Positions 21,634 to 35,200 of a stretch of DNA of 64,000 nucleotides are shown here, piece by piece. Under the pieces are notes generated by a model. It saw only the letters and a program-made list of their open reading frames with translations. It was not told the DNA's origin and searched no databases. The stretch lies in the NCBI GenBank assembly GCA_022828595.1, contig JAKGHH010000002.1, positions 104,219,254 to 104,283,253 on the forward strand. The letters are read 5' to 3'. The position numbers were made by a program, and so were the translations under genes. The first letter of the stretch is position 1, and each line of letters opens with the position of its first letter. This stretch comes from Nelumbo lutea. Its lineage: Eukaryota > Streptophyta > Magnoliopsida > Proteales > Nelumbonaceae.

Positions 21634-24600
21634 TTATAGGTAATATTGCCTTAGATTGACAATATTCCATGCCTGAGGTACTTGTTTCCCTTCTAGGGTT
21701 TTGAGCTCATACATTCCTTCCCCAAGTACTTGTTTTACTCAGTAGAGTCCTTCCCAATTTAGTCTGAGCTTACCAGTATCGGGCTCAGGCACCATAACTT
21801 TACGAAAGACCAGGTCTCCTACGCGGAGATTCCGCTTCTTGACCCTGGTGTTATAGTACCGAGTTACCCTCTACTGATAGGTCGTAGTCCTAATATATGT
21901 GAGGTCTCGTACCTCATCAAGCAGGTCAAGGTTGGTGCGTAGCTCGTCTTCATTTGCTTTGTCGTCATGCATTTCTAATCGTAGCGTAGACACTTTGATC
22001 TCTGCCAGGATAACTACCTCGATTCCATAAGTGAGGTTGAAGGGAGTCTCTTCTGTTGTAGTTTTTGCTGTGGTTCGGTAAACCCATAGCACACTGGGCA
22101 ACTCGTCTACCCATAATCCCTTAGCTCGGTCCAGGTGTGCATTCATCCTGTGGAGAATGTCTCTGTTCGTGACTTCCGCTTGGCCATTTGCTTGAGGGTG
22201 TGCTATCAAGGTGAAGTTTTGTTGTATCCCTATGTCTTTGCACCAATTTTGGAATTTGATATCTTCGAACTGTTTGCCATTATCGAAGATCAGCACTCGG
22301 GGTAATCCGAAGCGGCATACTATGCTCTTCCAGAAGAAGTTCTGTACATTCCGAGTTGTAATTGTCGCAAGAGGTTCAGCTTCAACCCACTTAGTAAAGT
22401 AGTCGACTACCACCTCTAAGAACCTTCTTTGCCCTGTTGCCGGCGGGAACGGTCCAAGTATGTTGATCCCCCATTGGGCAAAGGGGCCATGGGCTGGTGA
22501 TATATTTTAGACCAGCGACGGGCTGGTGAGATATTTTAGATCGGTGGCAGGCTGGTGGTGGATGTTGGCATGCTTCTGACACTTGTCGCATCTTCTGACG
22601 AGGTCAATTGCATCTACCTTCATCATTGGCCAATAGTACCCCTGTCGTAGTGATTTCTAGGCGAGGGCTCTACCCCCCAAGTGTTCGCCGCACAGGCCCT
22701 CATGAGTGTCGCAGAGCACGAGCTCGGCTTCAGAGGGTCACAAGCAGCGCAGATAGTGGAGCGTATAAGACTTTCGGTACAACCTCTCGTCTATCATGAC
22801 GTACTTGGCTGCCTGACGCTCTACGCTTTTGGCAGTATTACGATCTGCAGGGAGGGTTCCGTGTAGTAGGAAGCTCGTGAGCGGATCGATCCAGCTCGAC
22901 TTTGCTTGAACAACGGGAGCAACCTTCTCTGCCCCCCGAGAATGCTAGGTCGAGGTAGGCTCTTTATATACACGGTTCTCATGGTGTTATCACTGTTGTC
23001 GGCTAACCAGGATAGGGCATCGGCCTCAACGTTCTCTAATCTTGGGATCTGGTGGATAAAATATGACCGGAAGTTGAGTAGAGCCTCTCTTGCCTTGGTT
23101 AAGTAAGCAATCATGGTTGGCTTGCGAGCATTGTATTCACCCTTAACCTGGTTGACCACGAGCTGAGAATCGCTGCATATGACATGTTTGGCTTTCACTT
23201 CATTTGGTAGGGCCAGCCTGGCTAGTAATGCCTTGTATTCCACTTCATTGTTGGATGTCGTGAACTCAAAGCATAGTGCGTACTCCAGTTTCACGCTACT
23301 TGGCCCATATAGAACGATCCTAGCTCAACTACCCTGTTGGTTTGATGAGCCATCTACATGAAGTATCTAGGGCTCCTCCTCCCAGCTTACGCCTGGTTTA
23401 ACCGGGAGGGGTGCCGCACTGGTTGCTACTTCATGGCACTCGAGCTCAACCGGCCTGGGAACCTCGGGCTCTCCCAAGCTGGGGGCCTCGCGTTCAACCA
23501 TCTTGGGGGCTTCAGAGCTGAAGGTGCATTCCGTAATGAAATCATCCAAGGCTTGGGCCTTAATAGCAATTCACGGTTTATATTGGAGGTCGTACTCGCT
23601 GAGCTCAACGGCCCATTTCATCAGTCAACCAGAGACCTCGGGCTTCTGTAGACTTACCTCAGAGGTTTGTTGGTGAGGACGATAATAGTGTGGGTTTGGA
23701 AGTATGGGTGAAGCTTCTGAGCTACGATGACTAGTGCATAAGCTAGCTTCTCAATCTCTGGATATCTTGTCTCAGCTCCCTACAACACTTTACTAACATA
23801 ATAGATGGGTCGTTGGACCCGATCTACTTCTTTTATTAGTACCGAGCTGACCACCTCATCACTTGCTGAGAGGTACAGCTCTAAAACATCACCCTCCTCG
23901 GGTCGAGTTAAAACTGGTATGCTGGCGAGGTATTTTTTGAGCTTGTCGAACGCGAGCTGACACTCTCCCGTCCATTCAAAGTCTTTGATTTTAATTGACT
24001 TAAAGAAAGGCAAGCAACGACCTACTGACTTGGACATGAAGCGGCTCAAGGCGGCTATACGGTCATTCATCCTTTGAACCTCCTTCACTTTCTAGGGTGG
24101 TTTCATATCTAGGATGGCCTTGATCTTGTCCGGGTTGGCCTCAATGCCACGCCGATTAACAATATACCCTAAGAATTTCCCCGATGTGACCCCGAAGACA
24201 CACTTGTTTGGATTTAACTTCATGTTATACTTATGCAAAATTTAAAAACCGGAATGCAAGTCTTGTATTAAATTATGCAAAAAATAGGTTTTGACGACCA
24301 TGTTGTCTTCATAACACTCTATCTTTTGGCCAATCAATCGCTCGAATAATCTATTTACAAGTCTTTGAAAGGTCGCCCCGGCATTCTTTAGCCCAAAGGG
24401 CATGACCTTGTAACAGTATAGGCGAGTTTCGGTTATGAAGACAGTCTTTTCTTCATCCGCTGGGTCCATCTTGATTTGATTGTAGCCTGAATAGGCGTCT
24501 AGAAAGCTCAGCAACTCATGCCCTGAGGTCGCATCCACCGGTCGGTCGATCCTGGGGAGTGGAAAGCAGTCCTTTGGGCAAGCTCAGTTTAGGTTAGTGT

Positions 24601-25680
24601 AGTCGACGCACATGTGCCACTTACCATTGGCCTTTTTTACTAGAACGGGGTTGGCTACCCAGCTCGGGTAATGGACTTCCCTTATGAAGTTGGCTATGAG
24701 GAGCTTTTCGACCTCTTTGTCAACTACCACACAGCGTTCTGGGGCTAAGTTGTGTTTCTTTTGTCTAATGGGCCTAACTACAGGGTCAATGTTAAGCCTG
24801 TGAGTTGTAATGCTAGGGTCTATGCTGGGCATTTCTGCCACAAATCATGCAAAAACATCTAAATTTTGAAGTAGAAAACTTACCAACTGAGATCGCAGGG
24901 GCTTCTGGATCGAAGCGCCGATCTGAAGCATCCGAGCTGGGTCCTTTGTTGAAGTTGGGATGGAAACTGTTTCTTCTATGGACGCAGCTCGCTCCTCGTC
25001 GTGTTCTGTAGGTCGCTCTAGTTCGATGTCGTCGGCCACCTTGGTCTTCCCTTTAAGGGCGGCGACATAGCATTTGCGGGACTCGAGCTGGTTGCCCCGC
25101 ACTACCCCCACTCCGAAGTCTGTAGGGAACTTCATCACCAGATAATAGGTGGATACCACAACCTGTTGGGCATGGGTGATCGGTCGGCCTTTTATGGAGT
25201 TGTATGGGGAGGGAGTCACAACCACCAAGAAGTCATGATTGAGTCTTACTATTCTGAGCCATGTGCCGACCTCCACAGGTACTGTTATTCTCCCCAATGA
25301 CCTGACTTTTTCTCTACTGAAGCCTACTAAGGGAGTGTTCGTGGGCTTCAGGTCGCTTTCCTACAATTGAAGTTTATCAAATAAGGCTTTGAAGAGGATG
25401 TTTGCCGAACTGCCTGAATCGACTAGGACGTGCCTGACTTCAAAGTCATTAATCTTCATCTTTACTACAAGTGCATCATCATGGGGGTAATGGACCCCGC
25501 ACGCATCGTCCTCTGTGAAGATGATCGAGTTCCCTGTCTTCGGCCGCTTTGGCGGGTTCTGCTCTTCCCGGGCGGCTTCACGGGCTGATGTCCGAGCTGC
25601 GGCCGAAGTGCAGCCCGCAATGATCGAGCCTCCTATTATCACATGGATAGTTCCCCGAATTGGTCTGTATTCCGAGGGCT
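21634..25680 (-). pseudogene. pol of element B, degenerate
   Basis: Protease near 25400 keeps the active site VLVDSGSSANILF. RT lies at 24841-24170: MCVDYTNLN and [17 protein letters not shown] are clear, but the YVDD site is altered to YEDN and the frame breaks near 24590 and 24240. Retroviral-type RNase H is at 24088-23780. A second RNase H is at about 23430-22970, with SNNEVEYKALLA and [12 protein letters not shown] (catalytic Asp kept). Integrase runs from about 22750 to 21640, with [24 protein letters not shown] and ANGQAEVTN. The frame ends at the stop at 21634. The damaged RT active site alone would prevent reverse transcription. Confidence 0.9.
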
Positions 25681-27490
25681 GCTTCTATGCTTGCTCTACT
25701 GGCCTGCTGCTGAATTCGGGAGCGTCCTTATCATGCTCCCCCTGCCGACCTGCTTTATTATTGTTATTATTATTGCTACTATGTACAAAATTCCTCAAAT
25801 ACCCGCGACGGATGAGCTCTTCTATCTCGTCGCGGAGGATTTTACAATTTTCGGTGCTATGACCATGGTCTTTATGGAAACTACAATACAAATTTTTGTT
25901 TCTTTCATTGGGGTTCCCTCTCAGAAGGGGTGGCCACTTCACGTATGGGGCGTCCTTGATGGCCATTAGGATTTTGGCTCGCTTTGCATTCAATGGGGTG
26001 TAATCAGTTCGATCTGTTATAGGAACTCGGAACGACTGACTTGGCTTTGCCTCTCGAGCTAAGTCCTTCTTCTTTAGGTTGTCCCCTTGGTTGGGGAGTT
26101 CCCCTTCTCTCTTTCTCTTTTCGGGTGCACCTTTGCCCTTCTGGTTGATCTCCTCCTCCGTGGCTATGAACCTGTTTGCGAGCTTGAGGAATTCAGTTAT
26201 GGTTGCTGGCTGCAAGTCACACCGCGGGGTCTAGGTGCGGTATCTGCATGCACGCATCATTGAACCACTTGATATAGCCCTGCATAGACTCTCCCTCTCT
26301 CTGAACTATACCAAGGAGGCTCTCCTCAGTTCGCGGACACCGCTTGCTGGTGACGAAGTGGGACGTAAAAGCTTGTGCGAACTGTGCCCAACTTCTTATT
26401 GATCCAGGTGCGAGGTTTCGATGCCATGTGTGGGCAACTCCTCTGAAGGTGGTGGAGAAGGCCACACACATGCAAGACTCACTGGTCCTTGCCAGGTGAA
26501 TCTGTGACTAGAAAGCGTCAACATGATCATTCAGGTCGAACGACCCATCATACTTGTCGAGAGAAGGGAGCTTGAAGTCCTTGGGCATTGAAACAGCCAG
26601 AAGTTCGGGAGATAGGGGGATGGAACAGAAAGGAGAGGAGTAGCTTTTACTTCGCCCGAGCTTACTTCTTCCCTGCCCTTGAGCTCGGGCAGGTTGTGGG
26701 TGGTGGTTCGGCGAGCTTGGCGGCGACGCCTCTACTTCTTGGTGGGCTCCGCGTTAGTGTTGCTTGCCTCCATATTGTCAAGAATAGTCTTTGCAGGAAG
26801 TGGCTCAGACTGCTGGTGATGGCTGCGGACGGAGAGGTCCTGCTTAGAATCTATAGCTAGGACCTCGAACTGGTTCTTTAGAAGTGGGGGTTCGAACTTC
26901 GAATGTTGGGGTGATGCAGGCTTGGCAAGTTGGGATCTTCCTGTCCTGATTGCTCGTAGCGAGGCCGGGGTAGCTGGTCTTTCCTTCCTACAGCAGGAGG
27001 AGACTTGGCTCTTAGGGGGGTTTTGGGAAGCCTCTCCTCGGCGAGAAGGACACTCACTTTGATGACGAGGTCTAGCTTGCTACGAGGCCGGGTGCCGAGG
27101 AGGGAGCTAAGATTGTTGAGGCTGAGGTAGCTGAGGGAACTATTGCTGGTAGTGATATTGAGAGACTTGGTGCAGCACCTGCTGCTGGTAGAGTTAGAGT
27201 TGCTGAAACTGTTGCATCTGGGCTTGCCTGGCCTGCACGGACTGCACCAGGTTGTCAATTTGGCTCTGTCTTGTCGTCAAGGGGACGATAGAAGGCTCAG
27301 TGAAGGTTGTCCCGATCGAGAAAGGAAGAGGGACATTCACGGGTGTCGCTATTTGCGACACGTTTAGGCTGGGGACTCCATCAGTGGAGAGGGGAATAGT
27401 GAACTACCCAATGCAGACCATGGGAACCTGGAGCTGTTCCCCGACGATGTCCATTTCCGTGCTATGTCCGGCGTTGCTTGAAGAAGCCAT
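25681..27490 (-). pseudogene. gag of element B, degenerate
   Basis: Starts [10 protein letters not shown] at 27490, with the same MASSSN start as in A and C. Recognisable parts are the N-terminal VPMVCIG segment, a Gln-rich stretch, the capsid region with [23 protein letters not shown] (26471-26217), the KLANRFIATEEEINQKGKG helix (26215 onward), the variant zinc knuckle CSFHKDHGHSTENC near 25855 and a short Asn run before KAGRQGE. Frame breaks near 26217, 26880 and 27400 show decay. Confidence 0.85.
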
Positions 27491-27550
27491 GAATGCTGAG
27501 ATTTTTGGGAGAGAGTTGTAGAAACTAGGGGGAGGCTTTTTTGAACCAGA

Positions 27551-27568
27551 TTCCCACAGACGACGCCA
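27551..27568 (-). other. Primer binding site of element B, one base changed
   Basis: The complement reads TGGCGTCGTCTGTGGGAA, two bases inside the 5' LTR. The family form is TGGCGCC; the C-to-T change fits methylcytosine decay. Confidence 0.8.
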
Positions 27569-27570
27569 AA

Positions 27571-28418
27571 TGATGTAGCGCAACTCGGACACTCCTAACT
27601 ACAAAGAGTTGGCTCCTAGCTAGCGATGGACGATACCTGAGAAGAAGATGGTAAAGAATTCCTGGGGGGTTACCCGGTGGGAATACTCTGACGATCAAGT
27701 TAGAATGCTTGAAAGAGCGGTGAATAATGCAAAAGAAGCTAAGAGCGTAGGTCACGCTAGATCAATAAGAGTGTAAAGTTAATTCAAGATACCTCTTCCC
27801 CTTCGGATGGGGGCTCTTAAATACGGGCGTTCTTGTCGAGCTGGGCATAACCGCCACTGGATCTTTGCCGCAGCCGTTACTGGCCAGGGCTGCGCAGGTG
27901 ATCATTGTAGGGTATTTCTCAATTGGATGAGTGACAAGTCTCGCGAGGACAGACACACCTCCATCTGTCGAGAGAGACGTGGGCGCAGACTACTGAAAAG
28001 ATAGGGGTTGCGCCGTCAGTCCAGGGACGTGGCGCAGTTTGACGAATACGGTCTTGCCAGATAGAAGCTTCCTGAGAATATCATGCTACTTGATCGCGAA
28101 CTACTTCGTAGCGAGCTCTTAGGGAAGTTTTGGGGTAGTCCTCCTCGAGATTGTCTTTGAGGGCAGCTCTTTTGCCGGAGCGAGTTGATTCCCCTAGCTT
28201 GCGAGCTAGGATGATCCTGGAGAATTCCTTTCCAGTAGCTCGGGGGAGCTCGAGCTCATGCGGTAGTGAGCTCTTCCGTTAACGAGCTATGACATAGCGA
28301 ACTGTTCCGCGAGCTCGTTACTTAGTCACAGTCAAGGTGTGGTGCTGAGTTGTTGCTCACACTGAGTCATGTCCACGTGTCATCGCCCCGAGGGGTCGGG
28401 TCAAATCATCCTCCATCA
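27571..28418 (-). repeat. 5' LTR of element B
   Basis: 848 bp, starting TGATGGAGGATGATTTGACC at 28418 and ending ...GCGCTACATCA at 27571. Confidence 0.93.
27816..27823 (-). promoter_or_regulatory. TATA-like box in the 5' LTR of element B
   Basis: TATTTAAGAGCCCCC on the minus strand. The aligned place in element C reads TATATAAGAGCCCC, supporting it as the gag-pol promoter box. Confidence 0.55.
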
Positions 28419-28829
28419 ATTACATTTAAAATAATGAAAAATCTCACTTGATTTATCCAAAATAAACTAATAATTTGACAAGTCCTTTTTGCATTGAACT
28501 CTCTTAAAACACTAAGCAAAACTAATAAAATTTAATTTTCCTTATTGGTTTACTTTTTTACTTTTTTATTTTACTATAATTATTAAAGTGTCTTTTTTAT
28601 ATACTTTAAATTATAAAAATATATATTATTTTCATTAAATCACTAAGTAATCATTAATACTCGAGGCTTTTGTCTTTTTATGCCTTAGGCTATGCCTTGC
28701 ACCTTGAGGCTTGAGGCTTATACCTCATTTTGACACAGACTCAAGCTTCACATCAAAACATGTGTGCCTCACCTCAAGTCAGACGCATCATGCCTTTAGG
28801 CTTAAGTCTTTTAAAACAATGTTCTTGGA

Positions 28830-31800
28830 TCACTTTGCTAGGTGAGCTCTCCCAATTGTTAAACAACTTTGAGTTCCTAGACTTTTAGATGTGCAATAGA
28901 CAACCGCTGTTAGGACTTGCAGCAAGAGCTTCATTCCCCTTATAAAGCAATACATAGGAAAATAACTAGTTTAGCATAGAGGTATAAGGAAGGGGCCGAG
29001 CAAATGAATATGGTCCAAACCATATTGCTTGATTGTAAGAGGAACAAGTAATTAACTAAGTATACCCCTATTGTTTGACTATTTTATAACGCTATCCCTA
29101 CTGTTCCTAACAATTGATTATCTCTATCTTTATCATTAGCATACATTAATATTCCATCAAAACTAGTACACATGTGACGTATACTTTTTTAAAACCCAAT
29201 TTTACCCTTTATCTCTCTCACTCTCTTCCTCTTCCTCCTTCTTCTTCACCGTCTTTCTTCCTTTCAAATAAATACTCAGGCAGAGACTCAAAATTCTCAC
29301 TAGAAAAGCCTTCCTTCTCTATACTCTCCAAATCCATAAGTCCTCAAATACTTTCTAAAACTCTAGAAGAGACGAGCTGTACAAGAATAAGGAATTCAAC
29401 TTTCAACTACAATATCTCTGGTTCCAAATTCTAGATCAATGATGCGTCTTCGAATTCAAGTAGCTCGATAGATGACAACCACATGGGCAACGCCGGAGAG
29501 CCGGATGTGCTTGACCACAACATGCCACATGTGCTCGTGTTGGAATTACAAGAACTCTTTGAGCTTACTACTCTTATGATTCGGATGGTCAGTTTTGAAC
29601 AAACAATACCTCTCGGCCTTTGTTACAGGCGAAAACACTAGAACAGGGGTGCGGTTTGTGGGGTTTGGATGGGGGGAAGGATGTGCCAACAAGAAATTAA
29701 AAAAAAAGAAAAAAAAACCCTAAAAGAAATGGATAGATGCCTTTTTATTCCAATTGGGATGTTGGGATTTCAAAGATAGTCTTTTCTATGTTGACACTCC
29801 TCCGTTGGTTTCTGTTATCAACTTCTAAAATTACTCATTTTCTCATTGTTGAATCCGATAAGAGGTTTTATAAACCAACAAATACAAAAAACAAACTAAT
29901 GGGTTCTCCTAATTTGTCTTCTTTTGTGATGCTTCGAGTTCCAACATAAATTGTTACTTCTTAATATTAGATTTGAAGGGAATTTTTCACCCTCGATTGA
30001 TATTTGATTTAAGGGAGGAGTGCAGCCAAGAGCATTGATATTAGATCGATGGAATGAGATGACAATTTCAGGGATGGAGATACAATAGCAGTGTTTTAAG
30101 GCATTATTCAGGAATGGTTCGGGTTGTCAATGGTTCGGTTTGTCAAGAGCATTGTTATTACTCTTACTTTTCATTTATTACCTCTCTCTCTTGTGTTGTC
30201 AATGGTTCGGGTTAGACCTAATGGACTCAAACCAATTGGGTCAATTCGGATTTGCTTCTTGATATATTGTTTCAATTCTTATTGGGTCGGAGCATGTTCC
30301 ACCCAATCATGAATTATATTATAAATATATTATTTATATTGTATTTTTGTAAATTTGTTATATTATTTATATTTTTATAAAAACATGTATATATGATGGA
30401 AATAGTGGAAAAGATTCTTGTAGTCTTTTTTTTCTATATTTATATTGTTATATTTTAATAATTTATTAATTTTAAAAAAATCAAATTAAGTTGGATCAGA
30501 TTCGAAAATCCGACTTCCTCACCAGATTCGAATTTAGACCCATGTTTTATCATATCCGATCATATCTTCGAATTAGATCTGCAATTAATAGTGTCGGAAC
30601 AGATTTAGATATACCCCTTATTCGAATTCGATCCGATCCATCTGCATCCCTAGTCAATGGGTTGGCTTGAACATGGTAGGCCCAAACCAATTGGATCAGT
30701 TCCATTTTCGGTTCATGATATATTGTCCTAATTCTTATTGAGTCAGAGCTGGTTCCAACTAGTAAAAAATTAATTTGGAGTCGAGTATAAAATTATATAC
30801 ATTGAATTAAAATTTGTGAGTCTAACTTGAGCTTGGGCTGGGCTATAGTATTGGGCCAAAGCTTGAGCTAAAAATTTGTAGGGCCAGGTCTAGACAAAAT
30901 GCAAAGACAAAACTTAGGACCAAGCCTAGAATTTTTGGGCCAAATGAGTCCTTTTCATCTAAACCTCTTTAACGTCAATTGAAACCCATGGAACATAAGC
31001 AAATTAATTTTTTAAAACATTTTCTCTTCTCTTAATCTCTCTCTCCAAGATTTCAACCACTTCCTCCCATCCCTCCCCCAATTTCCTCAACCCCTCTAAT
31101 AGTATACATTTGTGAAAATGTCTTAGTTAAATGTATATTTTAAGATTTTATTAATTATTTTAAAATTATTATTTGTAATTATATAAATTATTTATTTTAA
31201 AATTTGAGTAAATAATGTAATCTAAGTATTTAATTAAATTAATAAATTAATTTATTTACCATAGTTAATTAAGTTAAATTAACTAAATTAAATAATTAAA
31301 TAACACAAAATTAATTTTCTTCATTTATTCAAATAATTAATATTAAATCTGCTTACATGAATAAAATTATTAAATATGATGTTGTATTCTTATGCAGGGC
31401 ACTCCTCGATATATACTAATTGACAAATTAATAGTTGCACGTGACAGACAGACCAAGAATTTGTCTTATTTATTTTATTTTTATGAAAACAGTCTTATTT
31501 TATTTTATTTTTGTCCTTTTATTCCTCAAAAATTTACAGTCACGATACACAAGGTAAAAGGCCCAATTTTAATTCCTCCAAAAACCCGGTTGACGCATAT
31601 ATCTAGACTCAAGAGTCAAGACCTTGTTCAAAAAAAAAAAAAAAAAGAAAAAAAAGCCAAACCAAACCACACGATTTGGACGGTTGGACCCCACTGAAAT
31701 TCCCTCAATCAATTGAGCCACGTCTAGGGTCCCGATTTATTATTCCTTCTACGAACTACGATGATATCATGATACGCTCCACTGAGAATAAAAAACGAAT

Positions 31801-31980
31801 TAAAAGATTCAGACATCGCGGATAACAATTGATAAAATAATCAAAAGAGGAAACGTACAGATTAGCTGAGCAAGCTTAACGAAATTGATGGTAGCTCGTC
31901 GGACTCATCAGTCTCAGTCTCTCTCTCAGGCCGAGAGGCTGAGACAGCTTAAATATTGACGAATTTAAATCGTTTAGGTC
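28830..31980. other. Intergenic DNA upstream of the zinc transporter gene
   Basis: AT-rich, with no supported gene. A frame at 29174-29434 and another open run near 29435-29640 have no recognisable motif and differ in composition from the real exons nearby. The 30130-30700 part has repeated motifs (gtcaatggttcgg, ccgatccgat-like) that look like old repeat DNA. Confidence 0.45.
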
Positions 31981-32183
31981 TGTGCTGTGGTGGTGGACCG
32001 GTGGTTGTGGCCAAATTACCCACTCAATCCCGAGCCTTTCATCGGTGCTCTGCGTCGTTTTTCCTCGTAGCCTTTTCATCCAGAAGGCCACAACAGACCA
32101 CCTTCTTCTGTGTTCCTGCGGGTTGATTTTTGAATTGTTCGGAGATTACATCACAGTGGTTTTAGTTTCGAGTACGAACTTTC
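31981..32183 (+). promoter_or_regulatory. Probable 5' UTR / promoter-proximal region of the ZIP gene
   Basis: GC content rises sharply from about 31860, with CT-rich runs (agtctcagtctctctctcagg at 31907-31927) that are common near plant start sites. No convincing TATA box; cttaaatatt at about 31950 is the best candidate. The transcription start cannot be fixed from sequence. Confidence 0.35.
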
Positions 32184-32247
32184 ATGGATTCTCAGGTTAT
32201 GGTCGCTCTTGCTCTCTCCCTCGTTGGTGGATTAAGCACGTCGATAG
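32184..32247 (+). CDS. ZTP29: ZTP29-like exon 1
   Basis: Encodes [20 protein letters not shown] plus Ile and the first base of a Gly codon (phase 1), the start of membrane segment I. The ATG is the first in the frame and matches the family start. Donor G/GTATGA. Confidence 0.93.
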
Positions 32248-35200
32248 GTATGACAGTGAAGAGGGTCAGTTCGTTTTGAGTTGTGAATTTGAGCCACATG
32301 ACTATGTTCTGAACTCGATTCTTTCTTTTTTTGGCTGTGGCATGAGTGTGGAGATTCTAAATGGGTAATACATAATTTTTTTTTTTCTAAATGCGTGACC
32401 TGATAATTTGATAGCTTTTGTGTTATTTCGAACGTAAGCAAAGTGGACATCTGCGTAGAAATTAATTTTGTTAATTTTCTTGCTAAATTTTGACTGGTAG
32501 GGTGGTGGTATTTCATCATGCAGGGCGCACTATTAATTTTTACTTTTGTTGTCTTGAGCGCTACTTGCTTGCTCCGTTTTTGGATAGGTTAGGCGTTTTT
32601 TTTTTTTTTTCTGTTTGTTCTTTGGGACTAATTCTTATGTAAATGAATATGGTATTAGTCACTTGTGTTTTGTTTTAGCTTGAGTATTTGATAAGTTGTT
32701 GAATTATCTTAGGTAATCCGTATTCAGGTAGTATAATCTGGTAAACTTGCATCAAGTGAAGGTTTTGATAGGACCACAGAAGTAGACCTTGATATACCAT
32801 TATTGAACAAGCTCAGCTCAACCCAATTCAGCCTTAATCCCAACTATCTTGGATATCACAATTGTTCTAACTTGTGAGGAGTATGTTGACAAACAATGGC
32901 CAAACTAATTTTTCATAATTAATTAATTTGTTTCATTCTTATTGGATAACTCAATGAAATATACTCGGAAGGGACAGAATCCCATACAACTCTGTGCTTA
33001 CAGACAGAGAAGGTCTTCTCAAGTTAATGAGCCAGACAATTTATAAGACCAATTAAAAGCATCCTAAAAAACTTATATTCATAAAAAACATAGATGTAAT
33101 TGCTCAAAAAATATTATATGAATAAAAGATATGTTAGTAAATCCAAAAGCAAGTCTTCTTGTGTCTTTAGTTGCAGCTCGACTCAACCACAAGCAAGCGG
33201 ATGGTGAATTTCTCAAAGCTGAGATTTTGGTACAATTGGAGCTTTCCAGAAGTTGTGCAATGTTTGTGGCTACTGGCTATGCTACCCTTGAGCTTCAACC
33301 AAGCTGGACTTTGTTCCTGTTGTCGAGAAGTTGTGCATATCTTGACATGAGGTACACCTTAAATAATTAAATGTCCAGAAGTAGATTGAGCAACTTAGAA
33401 GAAATTCTTCATGAAACCAAGCAGATATAGACCTTTCATTCTTGGTATAAGAGAACTTTGGCAGATTTTGCTTTAGTTCAGGTAACTTCATAAGATGGAG
33501 AAGAGGGAATTGATGAAACAGTTCACAATTCGACTGCATCCTAAGGAAGGGATGATGGGCAAGAGCTAGTTTTGTGTTCTTGACATTTCTTAAATGCTTG
33601 AACAAATATGGGGTTCAGATTTTCGGCCTTGAGTCTTTGGATCATGATATTTAGATCTTCTCTCTTAGTTTTCGGTTGGACTCAGAATTCTTTTTTTTTT
33701 CTCTCTCATATAGTAAGACTATAAGAGGGCATCTGAGGAATGGATCACATGTTGAGAAGCAACCATATTAAATGGCCATGGTCTACAGATATTCCTTTTT
33801 TAGTATAAATAGGAGGATCTACACAAGGTAGGGGGTAGCTCAGCCCTAGACATCACTCAAACAAATACACAAAAGAGCACCAGGGAGTGAAAATAAGTTG
33901 AGGGGGAGGGGGCTAAAGGACAAAGAATGAGCTTGAAGCACCAACCAATCCGCAGCTTGATTTGCTTCCCTAAAAGAGTGAGAATAAGAGACACAACACT
34001 GCAGCCACCCAACCAGTCTCAAGCAATCTTCGATAATGGTCTTCAATCTCCATGGAACTTCGACTTGCCGCTTCAAGAAAGAGATCACAAGGAGCGAATT
34101 GCCTTCAATACTTATAAAATGATTTCTGAAATAAGGTTCAGCAACATTTATCATGGTCAATCCAATAGAATACGCTTTGGCATCAAGCACATCCCCCAAA
34201 TGGTTCCTGGCAATACATGCAATTGAGCATACCCCATTATCATCCCTCAAGGTGTCAAAATTTATTTTAATGGTCCCTTCTCTAGGGTATTTCCATCTAA
34301 TTTGTCTCCATAATTTTCTTTTATCAAGACTTGTGTCCCGGGCATTGCAAGATTTTGTTTCCAAATAAAAATGCAAAGCCCTCTCTATGGTGATAGAAGG
34401 GGGAAAGTACCGGTTCTGGAATGTTTTTCCATTTCTGTTTTTATAAGAACCAAAGAATGAAACTACTCTTTTCTTGGGCCATAGGCCCTTCTATTCCACT
34501 CTGCTATCCTTATTCAAGTTACTCCACAAATCTAAGATTGAAGAATCATTCTCCTTTGGGCCTATAATGCTAGAATTAATGGCTAGCCAAACTTGCCTAG
34601 CTAAGATGCATTTCTAACCACAGATACTACAATCCTCATTGATGGGAACTCCTCTAGTAACAACTAACAAGTAAAGCTTTAGTGGGTAACCAGGAACTCA
34701 AGAGAAGGAGCATAAAAGTCTTGATTTTAGTGGGTAACCGGGGTCTTCTTGATACGCCCCTACAGGGGATGTTTCGGGGTTTGGTCTAGTTCATGGGGTA
34801 AACAGGCCTTAAATCGACCTCTTAACTAGTTTCAAAGAAAAATAAAAAAAATAAAATAAAAAATGGGCAAAGATAGAGGCCGATACACCCCTACTGGTGT
34901 ATCGGCATGTGTTGATATTGCCTTGGATTTTAGGAGGAACCTGAAAACCCCATATCCTACTAAGGACTATGTTATGCCCTCCTTATCCCCTTTCAGTCAC
35001 ACTTGTCTCTTTATAAGCAGATTTAATAGAAAAATTTCCTTTAGGGTCCAGCCTCCAAATCATCTTATCCTTATTTGGATGAGGGAGGAAAATTGGTTTA
35101 ATTTTATTCTAAACATGTATAGGAACTAAGTTTCAAACTTTATCCTCTTTCCAAACCATCCTTTCATGGTTGATGACTTCACTCGGAAATCATTTTCCTC

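Larger units (their letters stand above)
17723..28418 (-). mobile_element. Element B: full-length Tat-like Ty3/gypsy retrotransposon
   Basis: Both LTRs are complete (TG...CA) and the insertion is flanked by a perfect 5-bp target duplication ATTAC (17718-17722 and 28419-28423). Length 10,696 bp. The minus-strand order is the same as in element A. It inserted into the older hAT-like element. gag, pol and the antisense gene all carry stops or frameshifts, so it is structurally whole but coding-defective. Confidence 0.95.
15560..28821. mobile_element. Old hAT-like DNA element, split by a LINE fragment and element B
   Basis: The left end CAAGGTTTTAAAAG (15560) and the complement of the right end, CATTGTTTTAAAAG (28821), form an imperfect terminal inverted repeat. 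Subterminal parts also match (gaggcgtaagcctcaagg on the left, cttgaggcttgaggctta on the right). Flanks are ATCTTGGA (15552-15559) and TTCTTGGA (28822-28829), an 8-bp duplication with one mismatch, the size typical of hAT. Removing element B leaves about 2.5 kb, largely AT-rich and containing a LINE fragment. No transposase is recognisable. Confidence 0.5.

Noticed and set aside
29174..29434. An 86-codon plus-strand frame, Ser/Leu-rich
   Set aside because: No motif, no splice context tied to a gene, and CT-rich low-complexity sequence explains the frame.
33131..33370. A 79-codon frame in intron 1
   Set aside because: No resemblance to the ZIP protein or any family I know; the spliced frame skips it exactly.
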